Positions 16,557-25,475 are shown, counted from the stretch's first letter. The stretch is 64,000 nucleotides of DNA from JAIRNF01 sp031551125 (GCA_031551125.1 JAVBOB010000009.1:186001-250000), one strand, 5' to 3'. Numbers and translations: made by a program. Notes: generated by a model from the sequence alone, not told the origin.

Positions 16557-17381
16557 ATGGGAGTAAGGAAGTTTAAACCGGTAACACCCGGTACACGACA
16601 TAAGATTATAGGTACATTCGAAGATATTACTTCGAGCAAGCCTGAGAAATCGTTGCTAACCCCCCTTAAAAAGTCCGGTGGACGTAATAAGGATGGGAAG
16701 ATGACCATGCGCTATCTTGGTGGCGGACATAAGAGAAAGTACCGCATTGTTGATTTTAAGAGAGATAAGGATAATGTGACGGCTTGTGTGAAGACTATTG
16801 AGTACGATCCGAACCGTAGCGCCCGTATAGCGCTTGTTGCCTACCTTGATGGAGAAAAACGTTACATCGTTGCTCCTCACGGGTTAAAGGTTGGACAAGT
16901 AGTTGCATCAGGTGCAGGCGTTGCTCCTGAATTGGGCAACACCCTTTTCCTTTCCGAAATTCCTTTGGGAACAGTTATCCACAATATCGAGCTACATCCG
17001 GGACAAGGTGCTGTTATGGCACGTAGCGCCGGAGCATACGCACAGCTGTTGGCACGTGAGGGCAAGTTCGCCATTATTAAGCTGCCTTCAGGTGAAACGC
17101 GTATGGTGTTAACGACATGTAAGGCTACTATAGGTTCAGTATCTAACCCCGACCATATCCTTGAGTCACATGGAAAGGCCGGTCGGAAACGTTGGTTGGG
17201 TCGCAGACCTAGGAACAGAGGCGTAGCAATGAACCCCGTAGATCACCCAATGGGTGGTGGTGAAGGACGTGCGTCCGGAGGACACCCGCGTTCACGCAAG
17301 GGTATCCCTGCTAAGGGTTATAAGACTCGTGATCCGAAGAAGAACTCAAAGAAGTTCATCATCGAAAGAAGAAAAAAGTAA
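16557..17381 (+). CDS. rplB: 50S ribosomal protein L2
   Basis: 274 residues. The start MGVRKFKPVTPGTRHK and the C-terminal NPVDHPMGGGEGR and SGGHPRSRKG segments near the peptidyl transferase centre are present. The final FIIERRKK is the usual Bacteroidota ending. Gap of 20 bp to rpsS. Confidence 0.98.
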   Translation: MGVRKFKPVTPGTRHKIIGTFEDITSSKPEKSLLTPLKKSGGRNKDGKMTMRYLGGGHKRKYRIVDFKRDKDNVTACVKTIEYDPNRSARIALVAYLDGEKRYIVAPHGLKVGQVVASGAGVAPELGNTLFLSEIPLGTVIHNIELHPGQGAVMARSAGAYAQLLAREGKFAIIKLPSGETRMVLTTCKATIGSVSNPDHILESHGKAGRKRWLGRRPRNRGVAMNPVDHPMGGGEGRASGGHPRSRKGIPAKGYKTRDPKKNSKKFIIERRKK

Positions 17382-17401
17382 TTGATTAAAGAGAAATTGC
17401 T

Positions 17402-17668
17402 ATGAGTCGTTCATTAAAGAAAGGTCCATATATAGAACCTAAGCTAGAAAAGAAAGTTGCTGTCTTGAATGCCGGCAGCAAGAAGGCTGTGATTAAGACC
17501 TGGTCGAGGGCAAGCATGATTTCCCCCGACTTCGTAGGCCATACCATTGCAGTACACAATGGTAATAAGTTTATTCCCGTGTACGTAACCGAGAACATGG
17601 TGGGACACAAGCTGGGAGAATTTGCTCCTACCCGCACGTTCAAGGGTCATAGCGGTAATAAGAAATAG
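17402..17668 (+). CDS. rpsS: 30S ribosomal protein S19
   Basis: 88 residues. It begins MSRSLKKGPYIEPKLEKKV and contains TWSRASMISPDFVGHTIAVH. It sits in the 30S head next to S13. No unusual features. Confidence 0.98.
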   Translation: MSRSLKKGPYIEPKLEKKVAVLNAGSKKAVIKTWSRASMISPDFVGHTIAVHNGNKFIPVYVTENMVGHKLGEFAPTRTFKGHSGNKK

Positions 17669-17695
17669 TCGTAACACCGAAATATCTCGAATATA

Positions 17696-18118
17696 ATGGG
17701 TGCAAGAAAAACAGAAATGGCCAATAGGCTGAAAGAAGAAAGGGCTCAAAAAGCATTTGCCGTGCTTAGAGATTGCCCTACCTCTCCTCGCAAGATGCGC
17801 TTAATGGCTGACTTGATAAGAGGAATGGAAGTAAACCACGCACTAGATGTGCTTCGGTATAGCAAAAAAGAATCGTCAATTCGCCTTGAAAAATTGCTGA
17901 AGTCGGCAATTGCTAACTGGGAAGTGAAGAATGAAGGTGAAAAGAAAGAGCTGGAAAGCGGCAACGTTCGTATTACAGAAATATTTGTAAACGAGGGTCG
18001 TAGCCTTAAGCGTATTCAGCCCGCTCCGCAAGGACGCGCGCACAGAATAAAAAAGCGCTCTAACCATGTGACGATTGTTGTAGGTGCAAAAAAAGAAAAC
18101 GTAGCGAAGGAGAATTAG
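17696..18118 (+). CDS. rplV: 50S ribosomal protein L22
   Basis: 140 residues from ATG 17696; an in-frame ATG at 17717 (MANRLKEERAQ) is an alternative start. The core CPTSPRKMRLMADLIRGMEV and the tunnel beta-hairpin RSLKRIQPAPQGRAHRIKKR are present. The spacer to rpsC is 4 bp. Confidence 0.96.
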   Translation: MGARKTEMANRLKEERAQKAFAVLRDCPTSPRKMRLMADLIRGMEVNHALDVLRYSKKESSIRLEKLLKSAIANWEVKNEGEKKELESGNVRITEIFVNEGRSLKRIQPAPQGRAHRIKKRSNHVTIVVGAKKENVAKEN

Positions 18119-18122
18119 TATT

Positions 18123-18890
18123 ATGGGACAAAAAGTTAACCCGATAGGAAACAGACTAGGTATTATTCGCGGATGGGATTCAAACTGGTATGGCGGAAAA
18201 GATTTTGCCGGAAAGATTGTTGAAGACGCGAAAATCCGTGAGTACCTCAACGCACGTTTAGCTAAGGCCAGTATCTCGAAAATTATTATCGAAAGAACGC
18301 TGAAGCTCATCACCGTAACGATTAACACTGCACGTCCGGGTATCATTATTGGTAAGGGCGGGCAGGAAGTAGATAAGCTGAAGGAAGAGTTGAAGAAAAT
18401 TACCAGCAAGGAAGTTCAAATCAACATCTTCGAAGTAAAGCGTCCCGAGTTGGATGCCGTAATTGTTGCTAACAACATTGCACGTCAGGTAGAAGGTCGT
18501 ATCTCATACCGCAGGGCTATTAAGACCAGCATCGCATCAACCATGCGTATGGGTGCTGAAGGTATTAAGGTACAAATTTCAGGACGTTTAGGCGGTGCCG
18601 AAATGGCCCGTAACGAAACGCTGAAGGACGGCCGTATTCCTCTGCATACCTTCCGTGCCGATATTGACTACGCGTTGGGCGAAGCGCTTACTAAGGTAGG
18701 TTTGCTTGGTATAAAGGTGTGGATTTGCAACGGTTTGGTGTATGGTAAGCGTGACTTGACTCCCAATGTTGGTGTTGCAGCCCTTAGTGGTCCTACAGGT
18801 GGCTCATCAGAAAGAGGAAGCGAGCGTGGAGAACGCGGTGACCGCGACAGACGCCCTCGCAACAACAACGCTAAGAAAGGAAAAAAGTAG
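18123..18890 (+). CDS. rpsC: 30S ribosomal protein S3
   Basis: 255 residues. The KH domain has the GxxG loop IIIGKGGQEVDKL, followed by the C-terminal domain ALGEALTKVGLLGIKVWICN. A low-complexity Arg/Gly/Ser/Asp tail (about 220-255) extends beyond the E. coli protein, as is common in this phylum. S3 lines the mRNA entry channel. Confidence 0.98.
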   Translation: MGQKVNPIGNRLGIIRGWDSNWYGGKDFAGKIVEDAKIREYLNARLAKASISKIIIERTLKLITVTINTARPGIIIGKGGQEVDKLKEELKKITSKEVQINIFEVKRPELDAVIVANNIARQVEGRISYRRAIKTSIASTMRMGAEGIKVQISGRLGGAEMARNETLKDGRIPLHTFRADIDYALGEALTKVGLLGIKVWICNGLVYGKRDLTPNVGVAALSGPTGGSSERGSERGERGDRDRRPRNNNAKKGKK

Positions 18891-18916
18891 AGTAGCATCG
18901 ATTAAAGACTAAGAAA

Positions 18917-19348
18917 ATGTTACAACCGAAAAGAACAAAATATAGAAGGCAGCAAAAGGGCAAAATGAAAGGTAATGCCCAACGGGGAAACCAGCTGGCA
19001 TTTGGTTCTTATGGCATTAAAGCCATGGAAGAGTGCTGGATGACCGGACAACAAATAGAGGCTGCACGTCAAGCAATTGTACGTTATATGAAACGTGAAG
19101 GGCAGCTTTGGATTAGAGTATTCCCCGATAAGCCCATCACCAAGAAGCCGGCGGAAGTACGTATGGGTAAGGGTAAGGGAGCTCCGGAAGGATTCGTTGC
19201 CATTATCAACCCCGGTCGCATAATTATGGAAGCGGAAGGCGTTCCTTTTGAAGTAGCGAAAGAAGCACTTCGCCTTGGAGCACAGAAGCTACCTATTTTA
19301 ACAAAGTTCATTGTTAGAAGGGACTTTGATGAACAGCAATCAATCTAA
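18917..19348 (+). CDS. rplP: 50S ribosomal protein L16
   Basis: 143 residues. It begins MLQPKRTKYRRQQKGKMKG and contains RMGKGKGAPEGFVAIINPGR, the loop near the A site carrying the arginine hydroxylated in some bacteria. 26 bp after rpsC. Confidence 0.98.
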   Translation: MLQPKRTKYRRQQKGKMKGNAQRGNQLAFGSYGIKAMEECWMTGQQIEAARQAIVRYMKREGQLWIRVFPDKPITKKPAEVRMGKGKGAPEGFVAIINPGRIIMEAEGVPFEVAKEALRLGAQKLPILTKFIVRRDFDEQQSI

Positions 19349-19362
19349 TCTGGCATAGCACA

Positions 19363-19566
19363 ATGAAAGCAACAGAAATACGTGAACTTTCAACAAAGGA
19401 TTTGATTGAAAGAATAGATGCGGAAAAGGCAAACCTTGCCCGTATGAAAATGAACCACGCCATCTCACCTATAGAGAAAACCTCTCAGCTGGGTAAGGTG
19501 CGTAAGGATATCGCTCGCATGCTTACCGTATTGCGCGAAAAGGAAATTAACGATAAAAAGAAGTAA
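19363..19566 (+). CDS. rpmC: 50S ribosomal protein L29
   Basis: 67 residues, helical, with ATEIRELSTKDLIERI at the start and KVRKDIARMLTVLREKE near the end. L29 forms part of the tunnel-exit ring with L23. Gap of 6 bp to rpsQ. Confidence 0.96.
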   Translation: MKATEIRELSTKDLIERIDAEKANLARMKMNHAISPIEKTSQLGKVRKDIARMLTVLREKEINDKKK

Positions 19567-19572
19567 TCGTTC

Positions 19573-19830
19573 ATGGAAACCAGGAACCTAAGAAAAGAAA
19601 GAGTAGGGGTTGTAGTGAGCAACAAGATGGAAAAATCTATTGTAGTTGCCGTGAAGCGTAAAGTAAAGCACCCTATGTACGGTAAGTTCGTAAACAAAAC
19701 GACTAGATTTGTGGCTCATGACGATAAGAATGAGTGCAGCGAAGGCGATACCGTAAAAATAATGGAAACTCGGCCGCTTAGCAAGACTAAGCGTTGGAGG
19801 TTAGTTGAAATTGTAGAAAAAGTGAAGTAG
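19573..19830 (+). CDS. rpsQ: 30S ribosomal protein S17
   Basis: 85 residues with the OB-fold motif VGVVVSNKMEKSIVVAVKR and ETRPLSKTKRWRLVEIVEK. A primary 16S rRNA 5'-domain binder. It ends 2 bp before rplN. Confidence 0.97.
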   Translation: METRNLRKERVGVVVSNKMEKSIVVAVKRKVKHPMYGKFVNKTTRFVAHDDKNECSEGDTVKIMETRPLSKTKRWRLVEIVEKVK

Positions 19831-19832
19831 CC

Positions 19833-20198
19833 ATGATACAACAAGAAAGTAGATTACAAGTGGCTGATAACAGCGGTGCAAAGGAAGTGCTTTGTATCCG
19901 TGTGCTTGGCGGTACAAAAAGACGCTACGCATCAGTGGGTGACAAGATTGTGGTTAGCATCAAGAGTGCTATCCCCGGTGGCGACGCAAAGAAGGGAACC
20001 GTATCAAAAGCGATAATCGTTCGTACGAAGAAAGAAATCCGTCGTGCAGATGGTTCATACATTCGTTTTGACGATAACGCATGCGTGCTACTTAACGCTC
20101 AAGGCGAAATTCGTGGAACACGTATCTTTGGCCCTGTTGCCAGAGAGCTTCGTGATGGTTACATGAAAATCGTGTCGTTAGCTCCGGAAGTATTATAA
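19833..20198 (+). CDS. rplN: 50S ribosomal protein L14
   Basis: 121 residues. It starts MIQQESRLQVADNSGAKEVL and contains RGTRIFGPVARELR. It forms intersubunit bridge B8 and is the RsfS silencing-factor site. First gene of the spc block. Confidence 0.98.
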   Translation: MIQQESRLQVADNSGAKEVLCIRVLGGTKRRYASVGDKIVVSIKSAIPGGDAKKGTVSKAIIVRTKKEIRRADGSYIRFDDNACVLLNAQGEIRGTRIFGPVARELRDGYMKIVSLAPEVL

Positions 20199-20216
20199 CC
20201 GTAAAACTTAAGCGAG

Positions 20217-20528
20217 ATGAAGCTACACATAAAGAAGGGCGATATCGTATATGTTAACACCGGAGAGGACCGCGGTAAAACCGGAAAGGTTCTTGAAGTG
20301 CTGGTAGCAGAACAGCGAGCCATTGTTGAAGGCCTTAACATGGTAACCAAGCATACAAAGCCCAATGCAAAAAACACGCAAGGCGGAAGAATTAAGCAAG
20401 AAGCTCCCATTCATATTTCAAACCTACAGCTGGTTGAGAACGGCAAGCCTGTTCGCATTGGTCGTAAGTTGAACGATAAGGGTAAGCTGGTACGTTTTTC
20501 AAAAAAATCCGGAGAGGAGATTAAATAA
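20217..20528 (+). CDS. rplX: 50S ribosomal protein L24
   Basis: 103 residues with the KOW motif KKGDIVYVNTGEDRGKTGKV near the N-terminus. An assembly initiator of the 50S subunit. The last base of its stop codon is the first base of the rplE ATG, so the two are probably translationally coupled. Confidence 0.97.
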   Translation: MKLHIKKGDIVYVNTGEDRGKTGKVLEVLVAEQRAIVEGLNMVTKHTKPNAKNTQGGRIKQEAPIHISNLQLVENGKPVRIGRKLNDKGKLVRFSKKSGEEIK

Positions 20529-21145
20529 TGGCTAAGAAAGCAGAAGGAGTTAAGGATGCTGCTAAAGCACCGGCAGCAGTTCCTCAGGGATACATTCCTG
20601 CTCTACGTAAAAAGTATAACGAAGAAATTGTACCTACCCTGATGAAGGAGTTTGGCTACAAGAGTATTATGCAAGTTCCCCGTTTGGAAAAAATAGTGGT
20701 GAACGAAGGTGTTGGTAGCGCTGTTGCTGACAAGAAGCTGATAGAGGTTGCTCAAAACGAGCTTACCACTATTACCGGTCAACGTGCTATGCAAACATTC
20801 TCAAAGAAGGATATTTCAAACTTCAAGCTGAGAAAAGCAATGCCCATTGGCGTTAAGGTAACCCTTCGCCGTGATAATATGTACGAATTTTTAGAGCGCT
20901 TGGTGGCTATTGCGCTGCCTCGTCTCCGCGACTTCCAAGGTATCAACGATAAGATGGACGGACGTGGAAACTACAACCTCGGTATTCGTGAGCAGATTAT
21001 CTTCCCCGAAATTGATATTGATAAAATATCAAAAATCTTGGGTATGGAGATAACCTTTGTTACTTCGACCGAGAAAGACGAGGAAGCATACGCGCTGCTC
21101 CGTGCTTTTGGGTTACCGTTTAAAAACGCAAAAAAGAACGCATAA
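20528..21145 (+). CDS. rplE: 50S ribosomal protein L5
   Basis: 205 residues. The family core starts at YIPALRKKYNEEIVPTLMKE. About 22 extra N-terminal residues rich in Ala/Lys (KKAEGVKDAAKAPAAVPQG) lengthen it relative to E. coli (179). L5 binds 5S rRNA and contacts the P-site tRNA. It overlaps rplX by one base. Confidence 0.97.
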   Translation: MAKKAEGVKDAAKAPAAVPQGYIPALRKKYNEEIVPTLMKEFGYKSIMQVPRLEKIVVNEGVGSAVADKKLIEVAQNELTTITGQRAMQTFSKKDISNFKLRKAMPIGVKVTLRRDNMYEFLERLVAIALPRLRDFQGINDKMDGRGNYNLGIREQIIFPEIDIDKISKILGMEITFVTSTEKDEEAYALLRAFGLPFKNAKKNA

Positions 21146-21148
21146 GTT

Positions 21149-21418
21149 ATGGCAAAAGAGTCAATGAAAGCACGCGAAGTAAAGCGTGCAAAGCTGGTAG
21201 CAAAGTATGCTGAAAAGCGTAAGGCGCTGAAAGAAGCCGGTGATTATGCAGGATTAGCGAAGCTTCCTAAAAATTCAAGCCCTGTTCGCCTGCACAACCG
21301 TTGCTCGCTTACGGGTCGTCCTAAGGGATACATTCGCATCTTCGGTATCAGCCGTATTCAGTTTAGGGAAATGGCCTCAAATGGTCTTATCCCCGGCGTT
21401 ACCAAGGCTAGCTGGTAA
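21149..21418 (+). CDS. rpsN: 30S ribosomal protein S14 (zinc-free type)
   Basis: 89 residues. RLHNRCSLTGRPKGYIRIFG has only one of the four cysteines of the zinc-binding form, so this is the C-minus type, though shorter than the 101-residue E. coli protein. It ends IPGVTKASW. An unusually long 158-bp spacer with inverted repeats follows. Confidence 0.96.
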   Translation: MAKESMKAREVKRAKLVAKYAEKRKALKEAGDYAGLAKLPKNSSPVRLHNRCSLTGRPKGYIRIFGISRIQFREMASNGLIPGVTKASW

Positions 21419-21576
21419 CAGATAGTACAGCGATATTAGTACTGCGTATAGCGATTTTTATGATCGCATATCTCACATCTCATATCGCAATACTATTAAA
21501 TAAAATAAATAACCATTGGATATCGGTTGCATCTACCTGAGTAGTGTATCGATTAAAACTAAAAATTAAAAGCGTA
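21419..21576 (+). repeat. Structured spacer inside the spc block
   Basis: ATAGTACAGCGATAT near 21423 pairs with ATATCGCAATACTAT near 21480 with few mismatches, and inside it TATAGCGAT / ATCGCATATC forms a second arm around a short T-rich loop. The other spacers of the cluster are mostly under 65 bp, so this looks like a small repeat insertion that leaves the operon intact. Confidence 0.5.
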
Positions 21577-21972
21577 ATGACTGATCCAATTGCAGACTTC
21601 CTTACCCGAATAAGGAATGCGGTAAGTGTAGGACATAAGACGGTAGAAATTCCCGCTTCGAAAATGAAAAAGGAAATTACCCGCATCCTGCATGAAAAAG
21701 GTTACATCCTCAGCTACAAGTTTATGGAGGATGGACCTCAGGGTACTATCAAAATAGCCCTGAAATACCACCCCGAAAGTAAGAAACCCGCTATTAAAAA
21801 CCTTACACGTATTAGCTCTCCCGGTTTGCGCCAGTATGCCGGTGTTGACACAATGCCACGCGTACTTAACGGTTTGGGTGTAGCTATCGTATCAACCTCA
21901 AGAGGCGTGATGACCGATAAGGAAGCACGTGAACAGAACGTTGGTGGCGAAGTGCTTTGCTTTGTTTACTAG
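21577..21972 (+). CDS. rpsH: 30S ribosomal protein S8
   Basis: 131 residues from ATG 21577 (MTDPIADFLTRIRNAVSVGH). An upstream in-frame start at 21544 would add 11 unconserved residues and is rejected. C-terminal STSRGVMTDKEAREQNVGGE is typical. In E. coli S8 represses the spc operon by binding near the rplE start. Confidence 0.97.
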   Translation: MTDPIADFLTRIRNAVSVGHKTVEIPASKMKKEITRILHEKGYILSYKFMEDGPQGTIKIALKYHPESKKPAIKNLTRISSPGLRQYAGVDTMPRVLNGLGVAIVSTSRGVMTDKEAREQNVGGEVLCFVY

Positions 21973-22017
21973 TACGTGGAAAGACTAATAATAACTCACT
22001 AAGATACATTTAAAAGA

Positions 22018-22575
22018 ATGTCACGAATAGGAAAATTACCTGTAAACCTGCCCAAAGGAGTAACCATTACGGTTGGCTCTGACAATGTGGTCAAGGTTAA
22101 AGGACCTCTCGGAGAGCTGTCACAGGCAGTTCATCCTGATATAAAAGTTTCCGTAGAGGGTACCGAACTTAAGGTTGAGCGTCCAACCAACCAACCGCGC
22201 CACCGTTCACTGCACGGTTTATACCGCGCGTTGATTAACAACATGGTGGTAGGAGTTTCAACCGGCTACACCATTCAGCAGGAGCTGGTGGGTGTTGGAT
22301 TTAAGGTTGAGGCTAAGGGACAAATGCTAGAGTTTAGCCTTGGCTACTCACATGATATCCACTTTGAGCTACCAAAAGAAATTACGGCTACGGCTGTTAC
22401 CGAAAAGAAGGGTAACCCTAAGCTAACGTTAACCAGCCATGATAAGCAGCTTCTAGGACAAGTAGCCGCTAAGATTCGCTCGCTTCGCAAGCCTGAACCG
22501 TACAAAGGAAAGGGTATTAAGTTTGTTGGTGAAGTGCTTCGCAGAAAGGCCGGTAAATCTGCTAATGCAAAATAA
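22018..22575 (+). CDS. rplF: 50S ribosomal protein L6
   Basis: 185 residues. It starts MSRIGKLPVNLPKGVTITV and has two repeated alpha/beta domains; the C-terminal one has KPEPYKGKGIKFVGEVLRRK. It stabilises the stalk-base and sarcin-ricin loop region. Confidence 0.98.
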   Translation: MSRIGKLPVNLPKGVTITVGSDNVVKVKGPLGELSQAVHPDIKVSVEGTELKVERPTNQPRHRSLHGLYRALINNMVVGVSTGYTIQQELVGVGFKVEAKGQMLEFSLGYSHDIHFELPKEITATAVTEKKGNPKLTLTSHDKQLLGQVAAKIRSLRKPEPYKGKGIKFVGEVLRRKAGKSANAK

Positions 22576-22576
22576 T

Positions 22577-22582
22577 AGGAGG
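22577..22582 (+). promoter_or_regulatory. Strong Shine-Dalgarno of rplR
   Basis: AGGAGG followed by 8 nt and ATG. Most genes in this window lack such a site, as is usual in Bacteroidota. A weaker AGGAG stands at the same distance before rpmD (23482-23486). Confidence 0.65.
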
Positions 22583-22590
22583 TTGAGACA

Positions 22591-22953
22591 ATGGCACTAT
22601 CAAAAATTGAAAGAAGACAACGTATTAAATACCGTGTTGCTAAAGTGGTTAGCGGTACGGCTGAGAGACCTCGCATGTCGGTTTTTAGAAGCAATAAGCA
22701 GATTTACGTTCAGTTTATTGACGATATAGCCGGAACAACGCTAGCAACAGCATCATCACGTGATAAATCACTGGTTGAAGGGCTGAAAGGAAAACCCGGA
22801 ATAGAGGTGGCAAAAGCGGTAGGAAAGCTTGCCGCAGAACGCGCACAAGCAAAAGGAATCAGCACGGTTGTATTTGACCGTAACGGTTACCTGTACCACG
22901 GAAGAGTAAAAAGTTTAGCAGAATCCGCCAGAGAAGGTGGGCTTAAATTCTAA
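22591..22953 (+). CDS. rplR: 50S ribosomal protein L18
   Basis: 120 residues. It starts MALSKIERRQRIKYRVAKVV, contains RPRMSVFRSNKQIYVQFIDD and ends ESAREGGLKF. It binds 5S rRNA with L5. It has an unusually good ribosome binding site for this phylum. Confidence 0.97.
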   Translation: MALSKIERRQRIKYRVAKVVSGTAERPRMSVFRSNKQIYVQFIDDIAGTTLATASSRDKSLVEGLKGKPGIEVAKAVGKLAAERAQAKGISTVVFDRNGYLYHGRVKSLAESAREGGLKF

Positions 22954-22961
22954 TTGAGTAT

Positions 22962-23483
22962 ATGGCAGCAAATACAAATACACGTAAAGTGAAGACTACG
23001 GATCTGGAGCTTAAAGACAGACTTGTAGCAATTCAGCGCGTTACCAAGGTTACCAAGGGGGGCCGCCACTTCAGCTTTGCCGCAATTGTTGTAGTAGGCA
23101 ACGAGAGCGGTATAGTAGGATATGGACTGGGTAAGGCCAGCGAAGTAACCTCAGCCATCTCAAAAGGAATTGAGGACGCAAAGAAAAACTTGGTTAAGGT
23201 TCCCATTTATAAGGGTACCATTCCTCACGAGCAGGTTGCTAAGTTTGGAGGAGCAAACGTATTTATGAAACCTGCAGCACCCGGTTCCGGAGTAAAGGCC
23301 GGAGGTGCTATGCGTGCAGTACTTGAGAGCGTTGGTATTACCGATGTGTTGGCTAAGTCTAAGGGTTCATCAAACCCTCACAACTTGGTGAAGGCTACGG
23401 TAGCCGCCCTACTGGAGCTGAGAGATGCATACACCGTTGCTGATGTTCGCGGAGTATCAATGACCAAAGTGTTTAAAGGATAG
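22962..23483 (+). CDS. rpsE: 30S ribosomal protein S5
   Basis: 173 residues. The S5 double-stranded RNA-binding domain has VTKVTKGGRHFSFAAIVVVG and the C-terminal domain GAMRAVLESVGITDVLAKS. The loop KVTKGGR, where spectinomycin resistance changes arise, looks wild type. Confidence 0.98.
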   Translation: MAANTNTRKVKTTDLELKDRLVAIQRVTKVTKGGRHFSFAAIVVVGNESGIVGYGLGKASEVTSAISKGIEDAKKNLVKVPIYKGTIPHEQVAKFGGANVFMKPAAPGSGVKAGGAMRAVLESVGITDVLAKSKGSSNPHNLVKATVAALLELRDAYTVADVRGVSMTKVFKG

Positions 23484-23494
23484 GAGATTTTACA

Positions 23495-23677
23495 ATGGCA
23501 ACATATAAGATTACACAAGTAAAGAGTAAAATCGGATCAACCCAGCGTCAACGTGATAACTTGACTTCTTTGGGTCTTCGCAGAATTAACCACAGCGTGG
23601 TACGCGAGGGAACACCTATTGTGCTAGGAATGCTAGATAAGGTTAGGCACTTGGTGAAAGTTGAAGAAGTAAAGTAG
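23495..23677 (+). CDS. rpmD: 50S ribosomal protein L30
   Basis: 60 residues: TYKITQVKSKIGSTQRQRD and LGLRRINHSVVREGTPIVLG cover the family. It lies 11 bp after rpsE, with an AGGAG 8 nt before the ATG. Confidence 0.97.
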   Translation: MATYKITQVKSKIGSTQRQRDNLTSLGLRRINHSVVREGTPIVLGMLDKVRHLVKVEEVK

Positions 23678-23702
23678 TAACCCGAAACTAAACACAACAA
23701 CC

Positions 23703-24149
23703 ATGCAGCTAAGTAACTTGAAACCCGCTAAGGGTTCAACACATAAGGACAAACGAATTGGTCGCGGACAAGGTTCCGGACGCGGAGGTACCTCAACGAA
23801 GGGGCATAAAGGTGCTCAATCACGTTCAGGCTACTCGCACAAGGCCGGATTTGAAGGCGGACAGATGCCTTTGCAACGCCGCTTGCCCAAATTCGGATTT
23901 ACCAATATGAGCCGTAAGGAGTACAAGGCTATCAATATTTCAACGCTACAAGATTTGGCTGAAAAGCTGAATGTGGCCGAGATATCAGTTGATATGCTGG
24001 TACAAGTAGGCTTGGTATCAAAAAAAGATTTAATAAAAATTCTTGGCAACGGAGCGTTGTCTATTAAGTTAGACGTAACTGCTCACGCCTTTTCGAAATC
24101 GGCGGTAGCCGCAATTGAAGCACAGCAAGGTAAAGCAATAAAACTTTAG
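23703..24149 (+). CDS. rplO: 50S ribosomal protein L15
   Basis: 148 residues. The glycine-rich N-terminal extension RIGRGQGSGRGGTSTKGHKG and the core EGGQMPLQRRLPKFGF are present. The stop codon is 3 bp before the secY ATG. Confidence 0.98.
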   Translation: MQLSNLKPAKGSTHKDKRIGRGQGSGRGGTSTKGHKGAQSRSGYSHKAGFEGGQMPLQRRLPKFGFTNMSRKEYKAINISTLQDLAEKLNVAEISVDMLVQVGLVSKKDLIKILGNGALSIKLDVTAHAFSKSAVAAIEAQQGKAIKL

Positions 24150-24152
24150 CCT

Positions 24153-25475
24153 ATGAGACGGTTCATAGATACGATAAAGAATATTTTCAAGATAGAGGAG
24201 CTGCGCAAGAGGATTATCTACACCTTCTTGCTGCTGCTTATCTATCGTATCGGAAGTTTTGTTGTGCTACCGGGTATTAATCCCGAAAAGCTTACCGACT
24301 TGGGAAAACAGGCATCAGAAGGGTTGATTGGCTTGTTGAACATGTTCTCAGGAGGTGCGTTTGGTAACGCTTCCATATTTGCGTTGGGTATTATGCCCTA
24401 CATTTCGGCATCTATCGTTATCCAGCTGTTAGGAATTATGGTTCCCTACTTCCAACGTTTACAACGTGAAGGTGAAAGCGGACGCCGTAAAATTAACCAG
24501 CTGACACGCTACTTGACAATAGGTATTCTTTTACTACAAGGGCCAGCTTACTTAACGAACTTGCACGCGCAAATTCCGGCAGATGCATTCCTTGTTAGTG
24601 GAACGTTGTTCAACGTTACATCAACCATTATTCTTATTGCAGGAACAATGTTTGTAATGTGGCTGGGAGAACGTATTACCGATAGAGGGTTGGGTAACGG
24701 TATATCGCTTATCATTATGGTAGGTATTATTGCCCGCTTACCATTCTCGCTGATAGCCGAAGCCGGATCACGCTTTAAAGAAGTATCAGGTGGAGTGCTG
24801 ATGTTTATTATAGAGATGGTTGTCCTCTTTATAGTATTTGCCTTGACTATTGCACTTGTACAAGGTGTAAGAAAGATACCCGTACAGTATGCCAAGCGTA
24901 TTGTTGGAAACAAGCAGTATGGTGGCGTTCGCCAGTACATACCCTTGAAGCTTAACTCTGCAGGCGTAATGCCTATCATCTTCGCTCAGGCGCTGATGTT
25001 TATTCCCATGTTGCTTTCAAGGTTTGAGGCAACCAGCGGAGTTGCCGTAACGTTTAGCAACTTTACCGGATTTTGGTATAACTTTACGTTTGCAATGATG
25101 GTTATCATCTTTACCTACTTCTACACGGCTGTTACGGTTAACCCCACAAACATGGCCGATGATATGAAGAAAAACGGTGGTTTTATTCCCGGTGTAAAGC
25201 CCGGCAAAAAAACAGCTGAATACCTTGATACCATCATGTCTAGAATTACGCTACCCGGCTCTATTTTCTTGGCGCTGGTAGCTATACTACCTGCCTTAGC
25301 ACAGAAATTTTTAGGCGTTAACCCGCAGTTCTCTCATTTTTATGGCGGAACATCTTTGCTAATTTTGGTGGGTGTTATTCTTGATACGTTACAACAAATA
25401 GAAAGTCACCTATTGCTACGTCACTACGACGGCTTAATGAAGACCGGACGAATGAAAGGTCGCTCAGGCACGTAG
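24153..25475 (+). CDS. secY: Preprotein translocase channel SecY
   Basis: 440 residues with ten predicted transmembrane helices. The start RIIYTFLLLLIYRIGSFVVL is helix 1, and the plug region ALGIMPYISASIVIQLLG and the C-terminal cytoplasmic loop with KNGGFIPGVKPGKKT are present. It forms the SecYEG channel in the inner membrane. Located in the spc block as in most bacteria; map follows after 29 bp. Confidence 0.98.
   Translation: MRRFIDTIKNIFKIEELRKRIIYTFLLLLIYRIGSFVVLPGINPEKLTDLGKQASEGLIGLLNMFSGGAFGNASIFALGIMPYISASIVIQLLGIMVPYFQRLQREGESGRRKINQLTRYLTIGILLLQGPAYLTNLHAQIPADAFLVSGTLFNVTSTIILIAGTMFVMWLGERITDRGLGNGISLIIMVGIIARLPFSLIAEAGSRFKEVSGGVLMFIIEMVVLFIVFALTIALVQGVRKIPVQYAKRIVGNKQYGGVRQYIPLKLNSAGVMPIIFAQALMFIPMLLSRFEATSGVAVTFSNFTGFWYNFTFAMMVIIFTYFYTAVTVNPTNMADDMKKNGGFIPGVKPGKKTAEYLDTIMSRITLPGSIFLALVAILPALAQKFLGVNPQFSHFYGGTSLLILVGVILDTLQQIESHLLLRHYDGLMKTGRMKGRSGT

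Noticed and set aside
17876..18409. 177-residue minus-strand reading frame
   Set aside because: Antisense to rplV and rpsC; hydrophobic Phe/Ile-rich shadow of lysine-rich genes.
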